A DNA stretch of 64,000 bases from the NCBI RefSeq assembly GCF_036456085.1, contig NZ_CP138632.1, forward strand, positions 372,001-436,000, in the 5' to 3' direction. The notes beneath the pieces are model-generated. The model was given only the letters and a program-made list of their open reading frames with translations. It made no database searches and was not told the origin of the DNA. The stretch's first letter is position 1. Each line of letters opens with the position of its first letter. The stretch is from Veillonella parvula (GTDB lineage Bacteria; Bacillota; Negativicutes; Veillonellales; Veillonellaceae). Below, in pieces: positions 8,317 to 18,103 of the stretch. A program made the translations under genes and the position numbers.

Positions 8317-10761
8317 ATGAAAGCAAGTTTACAGTGGATGAATGAATACGTGCCTGTGGATATGAATCGTCCTGCACAAGAATTGGCCGATGAATTAACA
8401 CAAGCTGGTATTCCTGTAGAAGATGTCATTGCTATGGATAATGGCATTAAGAAAATTTATACGGGCAAAATCGTGGAGATTACAAAACATCCAGATGCAG
8501 ATAAATTACAAGTATGCCAAGTTGAATGCCTTACAGAAGAAGGTGAACCTGTTACAAAACAAATCGTAACGGCTGCTACAAATGTTGCAGTAGGCCAAAT
8601 CGTGCCTGTAGCATACCATAAATCTCGCTTAGCTGATGGTACAGAGATTAAAAAAGGTAAATTGCGTGGCGTTGTTTCTGAAGGCATGTTCTGTTCCGTT
8701 GCAGAATTTGGTATCTCTAGCGACTTAGTATTGCCAGAAGAAGCTCAAGGCATTTACATTTTCCCGGAAAATACACCAATTGGTCTTGATGTAAAAGAGG
8801 TTTTAGGCTTAAATGATACAGTATATGAATTTGAATTGACTGCTAACCGAGCAGATTGCTTTTCCATGGTTGGTTTGTCCCGTGAATTTGGAGTCATGAC
8901 AAATCAAAAAGCTTTATTCCCTGTTATCATGGTTAACGAGAATGGCGAATCCATTGAAGGCAAAGCATCTGTATCTATCGAAGCTGATGATCTTTGTACG
9001 CGTTTTACAGCTCGTGTAGTAACTGATGTTAAGGTTGAGCCATCTCCATTGTGGATGCAAAACCGTTTACGTAATAGCGGCATTCGTCCTATTAATAATG
9101 TAGTAGACGTAACAAACTACGTTATGTTAGAACTTGGTCAACCTATGCATGCCTATGATTATGATCATGTAAAAGGTCATAAATTAGTGGCGAGACGTGC
9201 TAAAAATGGTGAAGTGCTTGTTACACTTGATGGTTCTGAACGCGAATTGAATGACTCCATGCTTATCATTGCTGATGCTGAACGTCCAGTAGGTGTAGCA
9301 GGTATCATGGGTGGCTTTGATAGTGAAGTGACAAACGAAACGACCACAGTTATGTTTGAAGCTGCTGTATTTAATGGTCCATCTATTCGCCGTACAGCTA
9401 AAGCTCTCGGCATGCGTTCTGAAGCATCTGGACGTTTCGAACGTGGTGTAAATCATAAATACACTGCCTATGCTATCGACAGAGCAGCTCAATTATTACA
9501 ACAAATCTGTCCTACTTGTAAAGTTGATGTAGGCGTTATCGATGTATATAAAAACCCTGTAGAACAACATACAGTTACTTTTACAGCAGAACAAATCAAC
9601 GATTACTTGGGTACAAATATTGAAAAAGACGAAATGGTTCGTATTTTGACTGCCCTTGAGTTCGTTGTAACCGAAGAAGGAGACAAATTGTCTGCCCTCG
9701 TTCCAACATGGCGTGGCGATGTAACGGTGATGCCTGATATCGCTGAAGAAGTAGCTCGTATTTACAACTACGATAATATTGCGCCTACAATTCCGGTAGC
9801 CGTATTATCCTCTGGTGGTATGACACCTAAGAAAGCTCTTACTAAAGAGGTAACTCATGCATTGGCTAAATTGGGTATGACTCAAATCATTACGTTTAGC
9901 TTCATGCATAAAGATGGTCTTTCCAATATGATGCTTCCTGAAGGGGATAGCCGTTATACAGCCATTCCAATCTTGAACCCTATTTCCGAAGAATTCCCTT
10001 ATATGCGTACAACATTGGTACCGGCTGTTATTGAAGCAGCAAAACGCAATATTGCGCAACAAAATAAGGATCTTTGGTTATTTGAAACAGCTAATGTATA
10101 TGAACCAAAAACGTTACCTTTAACAGAAGTACCTCATGAACGCCCTATGGCTTGTGGTATTTTGATGGGGAAGGCAAACCAAGCTGGTTGGAATCAAGCA
10201 GAACGTACTACAGATTTCTATGATGTAAAGGGTATTGTAGATGCGTTGTTAGCTGAGCTAGGCGTTACAAGCTATGAAATAAATCGTGGCACTGAGCCAT
10301 ACTTTCACCCAGGTGTAAGCGCTCAATACGTAGTTGATGGTAAAATGATTGCTCAATATGGTGAATTACATCCACAAGTGAGCAAAAACTTTGACTTACC
10401 TGGCAAAGTATATATGTTTGAAATCGATTTGGAAGCCGTATTATCCTTAACGATTCCACCGTTCCGTTATACATCCTTCAGTAAATTCCCAGGCACTAGC
10501 CGTGACCTTGCCATCGTTGCACCTGTGTCCGTATTCAGTGGTGAAATTTTATCTATCATTAAAGAACATGGTGGAGAATATTTAGAAAGTGCATCTATCT
10601 TTGATGTTTATGAAGGTGAACATATCGAAGCAGGTTACCGCAGTCTCGCATACAACTTACAATTCCGCTCTATGGAAGGTACGTTGAATGATGAGGATAT
10701 TGACGGTAATATTCAAGCTATTATTGATGTATTAGCAGAAATTAACTGCAGATTACGTTAA
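8317..10761 (+). CDS. pheT: Phenylalanine--tRNA ligase beta subunit
   Basis: Partner of PheS; binds tRNA-Phe and edits mis-charged Tyr-tRNA. 814 residues, normal length; AGGAGG before the ATG. Domain order: N-terminal B1, tRNA-binding OB fold (about 40-150, with GKIVEITKHPDADKL), B3/B4 editing module (about 210-400, with RPINNVVDVTNYVMLE), B5 (about 410-475), a catalytic-like domain, and the C-terminal anticodon-binding FDX-ACB domain (from about 720, starting near YTSFSKFPGTSRDLAIV). Nothing is missing. Terminator follows 17 bases downstream. Confidence 0.98.
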   Translation: MKASLQWMNEYVPVDMNRPAQELADELTQAGIPVEDVIAMDNGIKKIYTGKIVEITKHPDADKLQVCQVECLTEEGEPVTKQIVTAATNVAVGQIVPVAYHKSRLADGTEIKKGKLRGVVSEGMFCSVAEFGISSDLVLPEEAQGIYIFPENTPIGLDVKEVLGLNDTVYEFELTANRADCFSMVGLSREFGVMTNQKALFPVIMVNENGESIEGKASVSIEADDLCTRFTARVVTDVKVEPSPLWMQNRLRNSGIRPINNVVDVTNYVMLELGQPMHAYDYDHVKGHKLVARRAKNGEVLVTLDGSERELNDSMLIIADAERPVGVAGIMGGFDSEVTNETTTVMFEAAVFNGPSIRRTAKALGMRSEASGRFERGVNHKYTAYAIDRAAQLLQQICPTCKVDVGVIDVYKNPVEQHTVTFTAEQINDYLGTNIEKDEMVRILTALEFVVTEEGDKLSALVPTWRGDVTVMPDIAEEVARIYNYDNIAPTIPVAVLSSGGMTPKKALTKEVTHALAKLGMTQIITFSFMHKDGLSNMMLPEGDSRYTAIPILNPISEEFPYMRTTLVPAVIEAAKRNIAQQNKDLWLFETANVYEPKTLPLTEVPHERPMACGILMGKANQAGWNQAERTTDFYDVKGIVDALLAELGVTSYEINRGTEPYFHPGVSAQYVVDGKMIAQYGELHPQVSKNFDLPGKVYMFEIDLEAVLSLTIPPFRYTSFSKFPGTSRDLAIVAPVSVFSGEILSIIKEHGGEYLESASIFDVYEGEHIEAGYRSLAYNLQFRSMEGTLNDEDIDGNIQAIIDVLAEINCRLR

Positions 10762-10778
10762 TTTTAAGCAGTATATTG

Positions 10779-10807
10779 AAAGGGTTTACCGTATGGTAAA
10801 CCCTTTT
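10779..10807 (+). terminator. Terminator after pheT
   Basis: AAAGGGTTTACC-GTAT-GGTAAACCCTTT stem with a short T-tail. Confidence 0.85.
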
Positions 10808-10849
10808 AGTACTATAGTTATGCCTTTAGTTAGGTAGAAAGGACTGTCC

Positions 10850-13273
10850 ATGGAATTATTGGCTCCTGCCGGTACGATGGAAAACTTTATAGCCGCTTTA
10901 GAATCTGGAGCAGATGCCATTTATCTTGGTGGCAAAGGTTTTAATGCCCGAGCTCATGCAGCAAACTTTGGAATTGAGGAATTAACCGAGGCTATTCGCT
11001 TGGCCCATATTCTAGATGTGTCTGTATATGTAACGGTAAATATTCTCATAGGTGACTCCGAATTATCTGCTCTTGAGGCATATTTAAAGGACTTAGAGCG
11101 CATCGGCGTGGATGCTATCATCGTTCAAGATTTAGCAGTGGCTAAATTGGCGCAGCGAGTGGCTCCTAAATTACACTTACATGGCAGTACACAAATGACT
11201 GCAGCTACGCTCGATGCGGTTCGTTTTTATGAAAGTCTCGGTTTTACACGTGTCGTTTTAGCTCGTGAATTAAGCCTCGCTGAAATTGAACATATTTGCA
11301 AGAACTGTACAGCTGAAATCGAAGTCTTTGTACACGGTGCGTTGTGCGTATGTTATTCTGGTCAATGCTTAATGAGTTCTTTCATCGGTGGTCGCAGTGG
11401 TAACCGTGGTGCTTGTGCACAGCCTTGTCGGTTGCCTTATGAGCTATTGGATTCTTCAGGTACTAGCTTGTTGCCAAAACACGAAGCCTATCTATTAAGT
11501 CCAAAGGATCTTAACTATAGTGAATATATGAATGAACTTGTGGCGGCCGGTGTTACGTCCTTTAAGGTAGAAGGGCGTATGAAAAAGGTTTCCTATGTGC
11601 GCCAAGTCATTGGGACTTATCGTCATATTTTAGATACAGCTCATATGGATGCTGCTGATGCCGATGCATTGGCATCTGGGTTTAATCGTGGCTTCTCTAC
11701 AGATTATTTAACAGACCATGTAGGGAAATCTATGATGACTGTTGTAGCTCCAAATAATCAAGGCAAATTAATTGGTAAAGCAGAGGTCAAAAAGGGACAA
11801 GTTCATTTATTCCTAACAGAACCGATTGAAAAAGGATCACTTTTAAAGGTAATGCAAGATTCTGGTAGTATTACGTATTATCAAATAGATCAGAATTGGT
11901 CCTTAATGGATGAAAAGCATTTTGTAGGCAAACCTGATGAAGGGTTTGCAGCGGGACAAGTATTTTTAGCATCTACGCCAAAATCTCAAAAGCAACGAGG
12001 CTTACAAGATTTTAGTGCTAAATTAGAGGTACATGGTTATCTATCTATTAATACAGACCGAGAACAACCTTGCACAGACCTTACCTTTGTATTAAATGAT
12101 GGTCGTACTGTGACAGTATCTAATGAGTTTGAACCTGTTTATGCTAATAACAAACCGACTACATTAGAGAAGGTGACAGACCAAGTAGGTAGATTAGGCA
12201 ATACATTGTTTACGCTTGGCTCTATGTCTATTCCTGATGGACCTTATATGTGGCCAGCTAGTGTGTTAAATGCATTGCGCCGAGATGCTGTAGAATCACT
12301 AGAAAATTTATTGATTACAGACCATGAAACGGCTTGGGCTGAGCTGGCTATAGAACCTCAAGATATGTCATCTATGGTTGCTAAGGATAAGGTTCAATAT
12401 TCTGAGCCTATGGTGAGTGCTCGCGTTGATGAACTAGAGGCTGTGAAAGCAGCTATTGAAGGGGGCGCTAAGAAGATTATCTTCGGTGGTGACCGTTTAC
12501 AACGTAAGCCTTATGAACTTAGCATCTACGAGCAGGTGGCTAAGCTTTGTAAAGACCATAATGTACTTTGTGTATTTGCTACGCCTCGGGTTGTGAAAGA
12601 TGATGAAGTTGAGGCGTATATGAATACCCTTAAGGCCATAGTTGAGGCGAAACCAGATAGTATTTCTATTCACGTCCCTCAAGCGTTATTATGGCTTCGT
12701 GACTTAGGGTATACAGGTGCTATTGAAGCCGATACAGGTCTTAACATATTTAATGGCTCCGCCTTACAAGTATGGGAAGATTTACATATGAGTAGCGTAG
12801 CACCATCCTTAGAGTTAACATTGACGCAACTCGTAAGCTTACAAAAATCTACTAATTTGCCATTAGAGGTTATGGTTCATGGGTATACGGAAATGATGAT
12901 TTCTGAATACTGTGCCATCGCTAGCTTTGTAGGGACTGGTAAAAAGGAAAACTGTCCTATGCCGTGTGTAAAGGAAGATTACGCATTGAGGGACCGTAAA
13001 GGGGAAGTGTTCCCACTTCGTACGGATCCGTATTGCCGTATGCACATCATGAATAGTCATGAAATGGATATGCGCGCGTATGTGCCAGAGTTACATCGAA
13101 AAGGGCTACATATTTTGCGCATCGATGGACGTCATATGGATCCAAAGAGATTACGTACTATCGTAGCAGATTATGTATCCATTCAAAATGGAACAAAAGA
13201 GGCTCCTCCTAAAAGTGTAGGCAAGGATGATACGCCTATTACAAGGGGCCACTATTTTAGAGGTATTTTATAA
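10850..13273 (+). CDS. U32 peptidase-family protein (with DUF3656-type region)
   Basis: 807 residues. The N-terminal two-fifths is a U32 barrel beginning MELLAPAGTMENFIAALESGADAIYLGG, with the family signature EVFVHGALCVCYSGQCLMSS near residues 160-179 and conserved cysteines (CVCYSGQC, RGACAQPCR). Characterised family members such as RlhA and TrhP take part in 5-hydroxycytidine or 5-hydroxyuridine formation in rRNA or tRNA rather than proteolysis, and their cysteines are thought to hold a cofactor. A middle region resembles the DUF3656 insert, and the C-terminal part has a further Cys set (ENCPMPCVKEDYALRD). The length fits the long U32 type of Firmicutes. An RNA-hydroxylation accessory role is an inference from family. 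mutS2 follows 13 bases downstream and is likely co-transcribed. Confidence 0.85.
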   Translation: MELLAPAGTMENFIAALESGADAIYLGGKGFNARAHAANFGIEELTEAIRLAHILDVSVYVTVNILIGDSELSALEAYLKDLERIGVDAIIVQDLAVAKLAQRVAPKLHLHGSTQMTAATLDAVRFYESLGFTRVVLARELSLAEIEHICKNCTAEIEVFVHGALCVCYSGQCLMSSFIGGRSGNRGACAQPCRLPYELLDSSGTSLLPKHEAYLLSPKDLNYSEYMNELVAAGVTSFKVEGRMKKVSYVRQVIGTYRHILDTAHMDAADADALASGFNRGFSTDYLTDHVGKSMMTVVAPNNQGKLIGKAEVKKGQVHLFLTEPIEKGSLLKVMQDSGSITYYQIDQNWSLMDEKHFVGKPDEGFAAGQVFLASTPKSQKQRGLQDFSAKLEVHGYLSINTDREQPCTDLTFVLNDGRTVTVSNEFEPVYANNKPTTLEKVTDQVGRLGNTLFTLGSMSIPDGPYMWPASVLNALRRDAVESLENLLITDHETAWAELAIEPQDMSSMVAKDKVQYSEPMVSARVDELEAVKAAIEGGAKKIIFGGDRLQRKPYELSIYEQVAKLCKDHNVLCVFATPRVVKDDEVEAYMNTLKAIVEAKPDSISIHVPQALLWLRDLGYTGAIEADTGLNIFNGSALQVWEDLHMSSVAPSLELTLTQLVSLQKSTNLPLEVMVHGYTEMMISEYCAIASFVGTGKKENCPMPCVKEDYALRDRKGEVFPLRTDPYCRMHIMNSHEMDMRAYVPELHRKGLHILRIDGRHMDPKRLRTIVADYVSIQNGTKEAPPKSVGKDDTPITRGHYFRGIL

Positions 13274-13286
13274 AAGAGGTAGTACA

Positions 13287-15665
13287 TTGTTTAACGAAGA
13301 TGTATTAGACTTTCACCATATAAAAGAACAATTACAACAACATTGTAGTTCTACCATTGCTAAAGAATTAGCCATGCACATCGAACCTATGACAGATGCT
13401 AAAGCTATTCAAGAGAACCTTGATGAAACAGCAGAAGCCATGCGTTCTTTACAAACTGAGGTAGAACAACCGTTAGGTGGTACGCGAGATATTCGCGAAT
13501 CCTGTAAAAAGAGTCGCAAAGACTTTGTCCTTACTCGTGAAGCATTGTGGGATATTTACTTGACCATTGGTGCTTATAAGCGGATGACAAAGTTCTTTAG
13601 AACAAAATATATGGAATATCCATTGCTATCCCTATGGGTACAGGATATGCCGAATACAGATCGCATTGAAAACCGTTTTAAACGCGTTTTTGATGAAAAA
13701 GGGGAATTGCTTGATACAGCATCTCCTAAATTAGCGAGCCTTAGAAATACGATTATTAAAACACGTGAAAAGATTAAAAATGACATTCAAGCTATCTTGC
13801 ACGACAAGGATAATCAAAAGTATTTCCAAGAAATGATTATTACGCAGCGTAATAATCGCTACGTAATACCTGTAAAACAGGAGTATCGCCAATACTTTGA
13901 TGGTCTTATTCACGACCGTTCTGCAACGGGTCAAACACTCTATATTGAACCGATGCGCTTGGTGAATCTAAATAATGAATTACAAGAGGCGTTGATTGGT
14001 GAAGAGCAAGAGGTATTGCGTATTTACCGTGAGTTATCAGCCCTTGTAAAACAACATAGTAATGATTTGATGGATGCCTGTGAAAAGGTATCACACATCG
14101 AATTTGTATATGGTAAGGCGAGCCTTGCTATTGCTTATAAGGGTGTACCGGCCATCTTGAGTACTGATAGAACTGTCAATCTCATGAGAGCTCGGCACCC
14201 ATTAATCCCACCGAATGTGGTAGTGCCTACAAATATTCAATTAGGTACATCTTACCGTATTTTATTGATTACTGGTTCTAATACAGGCGGTAAAACAGTC
14301 TCCCTTAAAACATTAGGGTTATTGAGTTTAATGAACCAATGTGGTTTATTTATTCCTGCTGATCACGGCTCTATGTTGCCAATATTCCATAATATCTTTG
14401 CCGATATTGGGGATGAACAAAGTATTGAAGCAAGCCTTAGTACGTTTTCTGCTCATATGACACAAGTTATTTCTATCATTAAACATTGTGGACCTAATGA
14501 TTTGGTGTTGCTTGATGAGCTAGGTTCTGGTACAGATCCAGAGGAAGGTAGTGCACTTGCTGTATCTATCCTTGAGTTCTTCCGTAAAAAAGGCGCCCTT
14601 ATGATGGTAAGTACCCATTATAATGAGCTTAAAAATTATGCGTACCATACAGAAGGGATTGAAAATGGCCACGTAGAGTTTGATGAGCGTACATTAAAGC
14701 CTACGTATCGACTTCATATCGGTGTAGCTGGTAGTAGCCATGCGTTGAGTATTGTGGCTCGTTTAGGCTTACCAAAAGACATCGTAACACGTGCTGCAGA
14801 GTATAAATCTCAATTTGGCAGTCATGAAATGGAAGAAGTTCTTTCCGACTTAAATGAACAACTTCGTAAAGCCTCTGAACGTGAAAGAGCATTAAAGAAA
14901 GAGCTGGACGAAACACGTCGCATGCGCGGCCAATTAGAGAAGGAAAAGAAACAGTTTAATGAAAAACGTAAACAAATCTTAGCCAAGGCTCAAGCAGATG
15001 CAGAAGCTATAAAACGTAGTTTACGCGTAGAAGGGGAAGCGATTATCAAGCAATTGAAATCGCAATTCTCCGAAACAAATAAGGATAAGCGTCAATCTGC
15101 TATTAATGCTGCACGTAAGGGCATTTCTAATGTACATGTACCGGAAGCTCCAGTAGATGATGATCGTAAGTCCTTGACAGCAGATGCTATTAAGGTGGGC
15201 CAAGCTGTGTATGTTACGTCATTGCGCTCATTAGGTACTGTATTGTCTATCAATGGTAATCGAGTGAATGTAGATATTAATGGATTAACAGCTACAGTTA
15301 AGGTTAGCGAATTACAATCTACTACACGTGAAGAAGGCAATAAGCTGGCTCGTGAACAAAAGGCATCCATGCCTAAGACACGAAAACGTATGGGTGGTTC
15401 TGCTGTACAACGCCAAAAAGAGGTTCGCACTGAAATCAATATTCTCGGTCAAACCGTAGATGAAGCGACAGTATCTGTTGGTAGATTTATTGACCAAGCC
15501 TTGCTGGGTGGTGTTAGCCAAGTACGTATTATCCATGGTAAGGGAACTGGTGCATTACGAGAAGGTGTTCATCAATATTTGCGTACCTTACCGCATGTAG
15601 CCCACTTTGAAACAGCAGGCTATGATGAAGGTGGTGCAGGAGCTACTAATGTAGTTCTGAAATAA
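13287..15665 (+). CDS. mutS2: Endonuclease MutS2
   Basis: MutS-like ATPase with a C-terminal Smr nuclease domain. It suppresses recombination and, in Bacillus, rescues collided ribosomes. Start assigned to TTG 13287 (MFNEDVLDF): AAAGAGG ends 7 bases upstream, and the product is 792 residues, matching the usual 785-790. Longer frames would run into the U32 gene. Features: MutS core/lever helices (about 20-300), Walker A ITGSNTGGKT near 335, Walker B LVLLDELGSGTDPEEG near 410, a long coiled coil (about 505-610, rich in Glu/Lys/Arg) and an Smr domain from about residue 715 with the INILGQTVDEA and HGKGTGALREGV motifs. All catalytic motifs look intact. Confidence 0.95.
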   Translation: MFNEDVLDFHHIKEQLQQHCSSTIAKELAMHIEPMTDAKAIQENLDETAEAMRSLQTEVEQPLGGTRDIRESCKKSRKDFVLTREALWDIYLTIGAYKRMTKFFRTKYMEYPLLSLWVQDMPNTDRIENRFKRVFDEKGELLDTASPKLASLRNTIIKTREKIKNDIQAILHDKDNQKYFQEMIITQRNNRYVIPVKQEYRQYFDGLIHDRSATGQTLYIEPMRLVNLNNELQEALIGEEQEVLRIYRELSALVKQHSNDLMDACEKVSHIEFVYGKASLAIAYKGVPAILSTDRTVNLMRARHPLIPPNVVVPTNIQLGTSYRILLITGSNTGGKTVSLKTLGLLSLMNQCGLFIPADHGSMLPIFHNIFADIGDEQSIEASLSTFSAHMTQVISIIKHCGPNDLVLLDELGSGTDPEEGSALAVSILEFFRKKGALMMVSTHYNELKNYAYHTEGIENGHVEFDERTLKPTYRLHIGVAGSSHALSIVARLGLPKDIVTRAAEYKSQFGSHEMEEVLSDLNEQLRKASERERALKKELDETRRMRGQLEKEKKQFNEKRKQILAKAQADAEAIKRSLRVEGEAIIKQLKSQFSETNKDKRQSAINAARKGISNVHVPEAPVDDDRKSLTADAIKVGQAVYVTSLRSLGTVLSINGNRVNVDINGLTATVKVSELQSTTREEGNKLAREQKASMPKTRKRMGGSAVQRQKEVRTEINILGQTVDEATVSVGRFIDQALLGGVSQVRIIHGKGTGALREGVHQYLRTLPHVAHFETAGYDEGGAGATNVVLK

Positions 15666-15762
15666 AGCTACTCAATAGTGATATAGTTATAGATAATACA
15701 GTAAATTATTATCGTCTATCAAATTGATTATGGGGTATAGCTATATACATATATAGAAATAG

Positions 15763-15800
15763 AAAAGGTAGTAAGTTCTTTGAACTTACTACCTTTTTTT
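15763..15800. terminator. Bidirectional terminator between mutS2 and PBP1A
   Basis: Sixteen-pair perfect stem (AAAAGGTAGTAAGTTC, loop TTT, complement) with A-tract on the left and T-tract on the right, so it can end transcription from both sides. Confidence 0.85.
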
Positions 15801-15807
15801 ACGTAAA

Positions 15808-15839
15808 AGAAAGGAGCGGAACACATGTTCCACTCCTTT
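15808..15839 (-). terminator. Terminator of the PBP1A gene
   Basis: Read on the - strand, AAAGGAGTGGAAC, loop ATGT, GTTCCGCTCCTTT then CTTTT. One mismatch in the stem. It starts 12 bases after the PBP stop codon. Confidence 0.75.
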
Positions 15840-15850
15840 AACGTATGAGA

Positions 15851-17941
15851 TTAACGATCTTTTTTACTAGACTTTTTACTTTTGGATGAATTAGATTTCT
15901 GTTCAGTTGCATCATCTTTTGAGCCACTGTCATCTTTTACAGCTTCATCTTTCGATTTGTCTTTATCGTCTTTTTTGTCTGCTTTTTCGTCCTTAGCAGC
16001 TTCTTTTTTCGGCTGTACTTTCACAGGATTGAAATAACCTTCAGCGATTGCTGATTGAGCACTAGAAGGAACAGGGAAGTCAGAAGCAGGGGTATTGGCA
16101 AGAGCATTTGCCATGAATTGGCCCCACATAATAGCAGGTGTGTCACCACCGGTCATGCCTCGTAATGTTTCCGAGCCATAGTCATCACCAATCCAAACGG
16201 CAGCTACTAAATCAGGCGTGTAACCAACGAACCAAGCATCCTTGGAATCATCTGTTGTACCAGTTTTACCTGCTGCAGGACGACCGATTGCGGCATTACC
16301 ACCAGTACCGCCATTTATAACGGATTCTAGCATATTTGTAATGATTGCTGCATCTTTTTCGTCTACAACGCGTTTTTCTTGGATGGAGTTTTCCTCCACC
16401 ACTTGGCCGTTGCGATCAACAATTTTAACGATTGCCGTAGGTTGAACCTTGATACCACCATTAGCGAGTACACCATAAGCTTGAACCATTTCAAGAGGTG
16501 TTACACCATGAGTTAAACCACCAAGTGCAGTAGACAAGTTATTATCTTGATCTGTAAGGGTAGTGATACCCATTTCTTTGGCAAGTTTAATAATCTTAGA
16601 CATGCCTACTTCATCAGCAACTTTTACGGCAGCTACGTTACGAGAATGTTGTAATGCATAGCGATATGTAATATTACCTACAAAGTCATTTTCATAGTTT
16701 TTAGGGCTCCAGTTACCAAATGTAACAGGGCTATCATCTACAATAGAACCAGGAGTTTTACCAGATTGAATAGCTGCTAAATATACAAATGGCTTCATAC
16801 TGGAACCTGGTTGACGTTCTGCTTGTGTAGCACGGTTAAATGCATCATCACCGCGGCCACCAACCATAGCCATAATGTAACCATTATGAGGGTTCATAGC
16901 TACGATAGCACCTTGTGGTTGATGTAAACCATTGCTATCAGTGTAGTAATTAGGCAAGTTTTGCATTGCTGCTACAGCTGCATTTTGTGCATCCATATCA
17001 AGAGTTGTATAAATTTTTAAACCATCTTTATAGATTGCATCATCGCCATATTTCTCAGAAACTTGTGCAATAACATAGTTGATGAAGTAAGATGCATTAG
17101 ATTTTTCATGCGTTTGTTCTTGTTTTGCCACTAAGCCTAAATCTGCTTGACGTGCTTCATCAGCTTGCTCTTGTGTAATGTAACCGTATTTAACCATTTG
17201 GCCTAATACAACAGCTTGACGTTTTTTACTAGCTTCCAAATCATTGAATGGAGAGTAGTAGTTAGGACTTTGTGGTAAGCCTGCAATGAGTGCTGCTTGA
17301 GCTAGCGTTAATTGGCTAGCATCCTTACCAAAGTATACATGAGCTGCAGATTGTACACCGTATGCACCTTGGCCAAAGTAAATTTGGTTCATGTACATTT
17401 CAAGGATTTCATCTTTAGTGTAATGTTGTTCAATTTTAAGTGCTAGCAATGCTTCAGAAATTTTACGTTTAAATGTTCTGTCTTGAGATAAGAATGCATT
17501 ACGCGCTAACTGTTGAGTGATTGTAGAACCACCTTCAGATACGCCACTATGAACAATGTTAACCCATACAGCACGCAAGATACCAACAGGGTCGATACCG
17601 TGATGGGAATAGAAGCGAGAGTCCTCAGTAGCAACAAAGGCATTTTGTAAATCCTTTGGTACATCTTTTAAAGGTACTGGTAATCGATTCTCTGTGGAAT
17701 GAACCGTTGTGATGAGATTACCATGGACATCGTAAATTTGAGACGATGCGGAAGGACGTACATTGGATACATCTGGTAGGTTAGACAGTGTGGCACTGAT
17801 AAAACCACAGCCACCTCCGGCTACGATGAGTATAAGGAGAAGGGCACAAATCCAAAATAGACGCTTCGGACTTGTTTTCTTCGGTGTAGAGCCGCTACCA
17901 TTAGAACGGCGGCTGCTTCTCGCATTTGAGTTATTACTCAT
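15851..17941 (-). CDS. Class A penicillin-binding protein (transglycosylase/transpeptidase)
   Basis: Polymerises and cross-links peptidoglycan. 696 residues. After a basic, Ser/Asn-rich cytoplasmic tail, one membrane helix lies at about 28-52. The GT51 transglycosylase domain (about 75-255) has the catalytic EDSRFYSHHGID and GGSTITQQLARN motifs. The transpeptidase domain (about 330-620) has the active-site SSMK (in PGSSMKPF), SRN and KTGT motifs, so both activities should be present. The last 50 residues are a repetitive Lys/Asp/Ser tail without hydrophobic residues, longer than in most PBP1A. A start at 17941 is supported by GAGGTGA upstream on the - strand. The gene is transcribed away from tyrS and stands alone between terminators. 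Confidence 0.95.
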   Translation of the reverse strand: MSNNSNARSSRRSNGSGSTPKKTSPKRLFWICALLLILIVAGGGCGFISATLSNLPDVSNVRPSASSQIYDVHGNLITTVHSTENRLPVPLKDVPKDLQNAFVATEDSRFYSHHGIDPVGILRAVWVNIVHSGVSEGGSTITQQLARNAFLSQDRTFKRKISEALLALKIEQHYTKDEILEMYMNQIYFGQGAYGVQSAAHVYFGKDASQLTLAQAALIAGLPQSPNYYSPFNDLEASKKRQAVVLGQMVKYGYITQEQADEARQADLGLVAKQEQTHEKSNASYFINYVIAQVSEKYGDDAIYKDGLKIYTTLDMDAQNAAVAAMQNLPNYYTDSNGLHQPQGAIVAMNPHNGYIMAMVGGRGDDAFNRATQAERQPGSSMKPFVYLAAIQSGKTPGSIVDDSPVTFGNWSPKNYENDFVGNITYRYALQHSRNVAAVKVADEVGMSKIIKLAKEMGITTLTDQDNNLSTALGGLTHGVTPLEMVQAYGVLANGGIKVQPTAIVKIVDRNGQVVEENSIQEKRVVDEKDAAIITNMLESVINGGTGGNAAIGRPAAGKTGTTDDSKDAWFVGYTPDLVAAVWIGDDYGSETLRGMTGGDTPAIMWGQFMANALANTPASDFPVPSSAQSAIAEGYFNPVKVQPKKEAAKDEKADKKDDKDKSKDEAVKDDSGSKDDATEQKSNSSKSKKSSKKDR

Positions 17942-18045
17942 AGAGTCACCTCTTTTTTCTTTTGTTAGTAAATATAACGTAAATTCTATTACGCAGTTAT
18001 AAATATTATATCATAAAAGGCTTAAAACCAATACTATATATATAA

Positions 18046-18074
18046 TTGTGAAAGTTTTTAGATAATGGTATACT
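18046..18074 (+). promoter_or_regulatory. Promoter for tyrS
   Basis: TTGTGA (18046-18051), 17-base spacer, TATACT (18069-18074) with an upstream TGG (extended -10). Only 29 bases lie between the -10 element and the ATG, too short for a T-box leader. Confidence 0.7.
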
Positions 18075-18103
18075 AAAACAATAGTATTTCGAGGAGGATT
18101 ATC

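Noticed and set aside
13227-13286. MutS2 start upstream of 13287
   Set aside because: It lies within the U32 gene and lacks a ribosome binding site; the TTG at 13287 gives the normal length.
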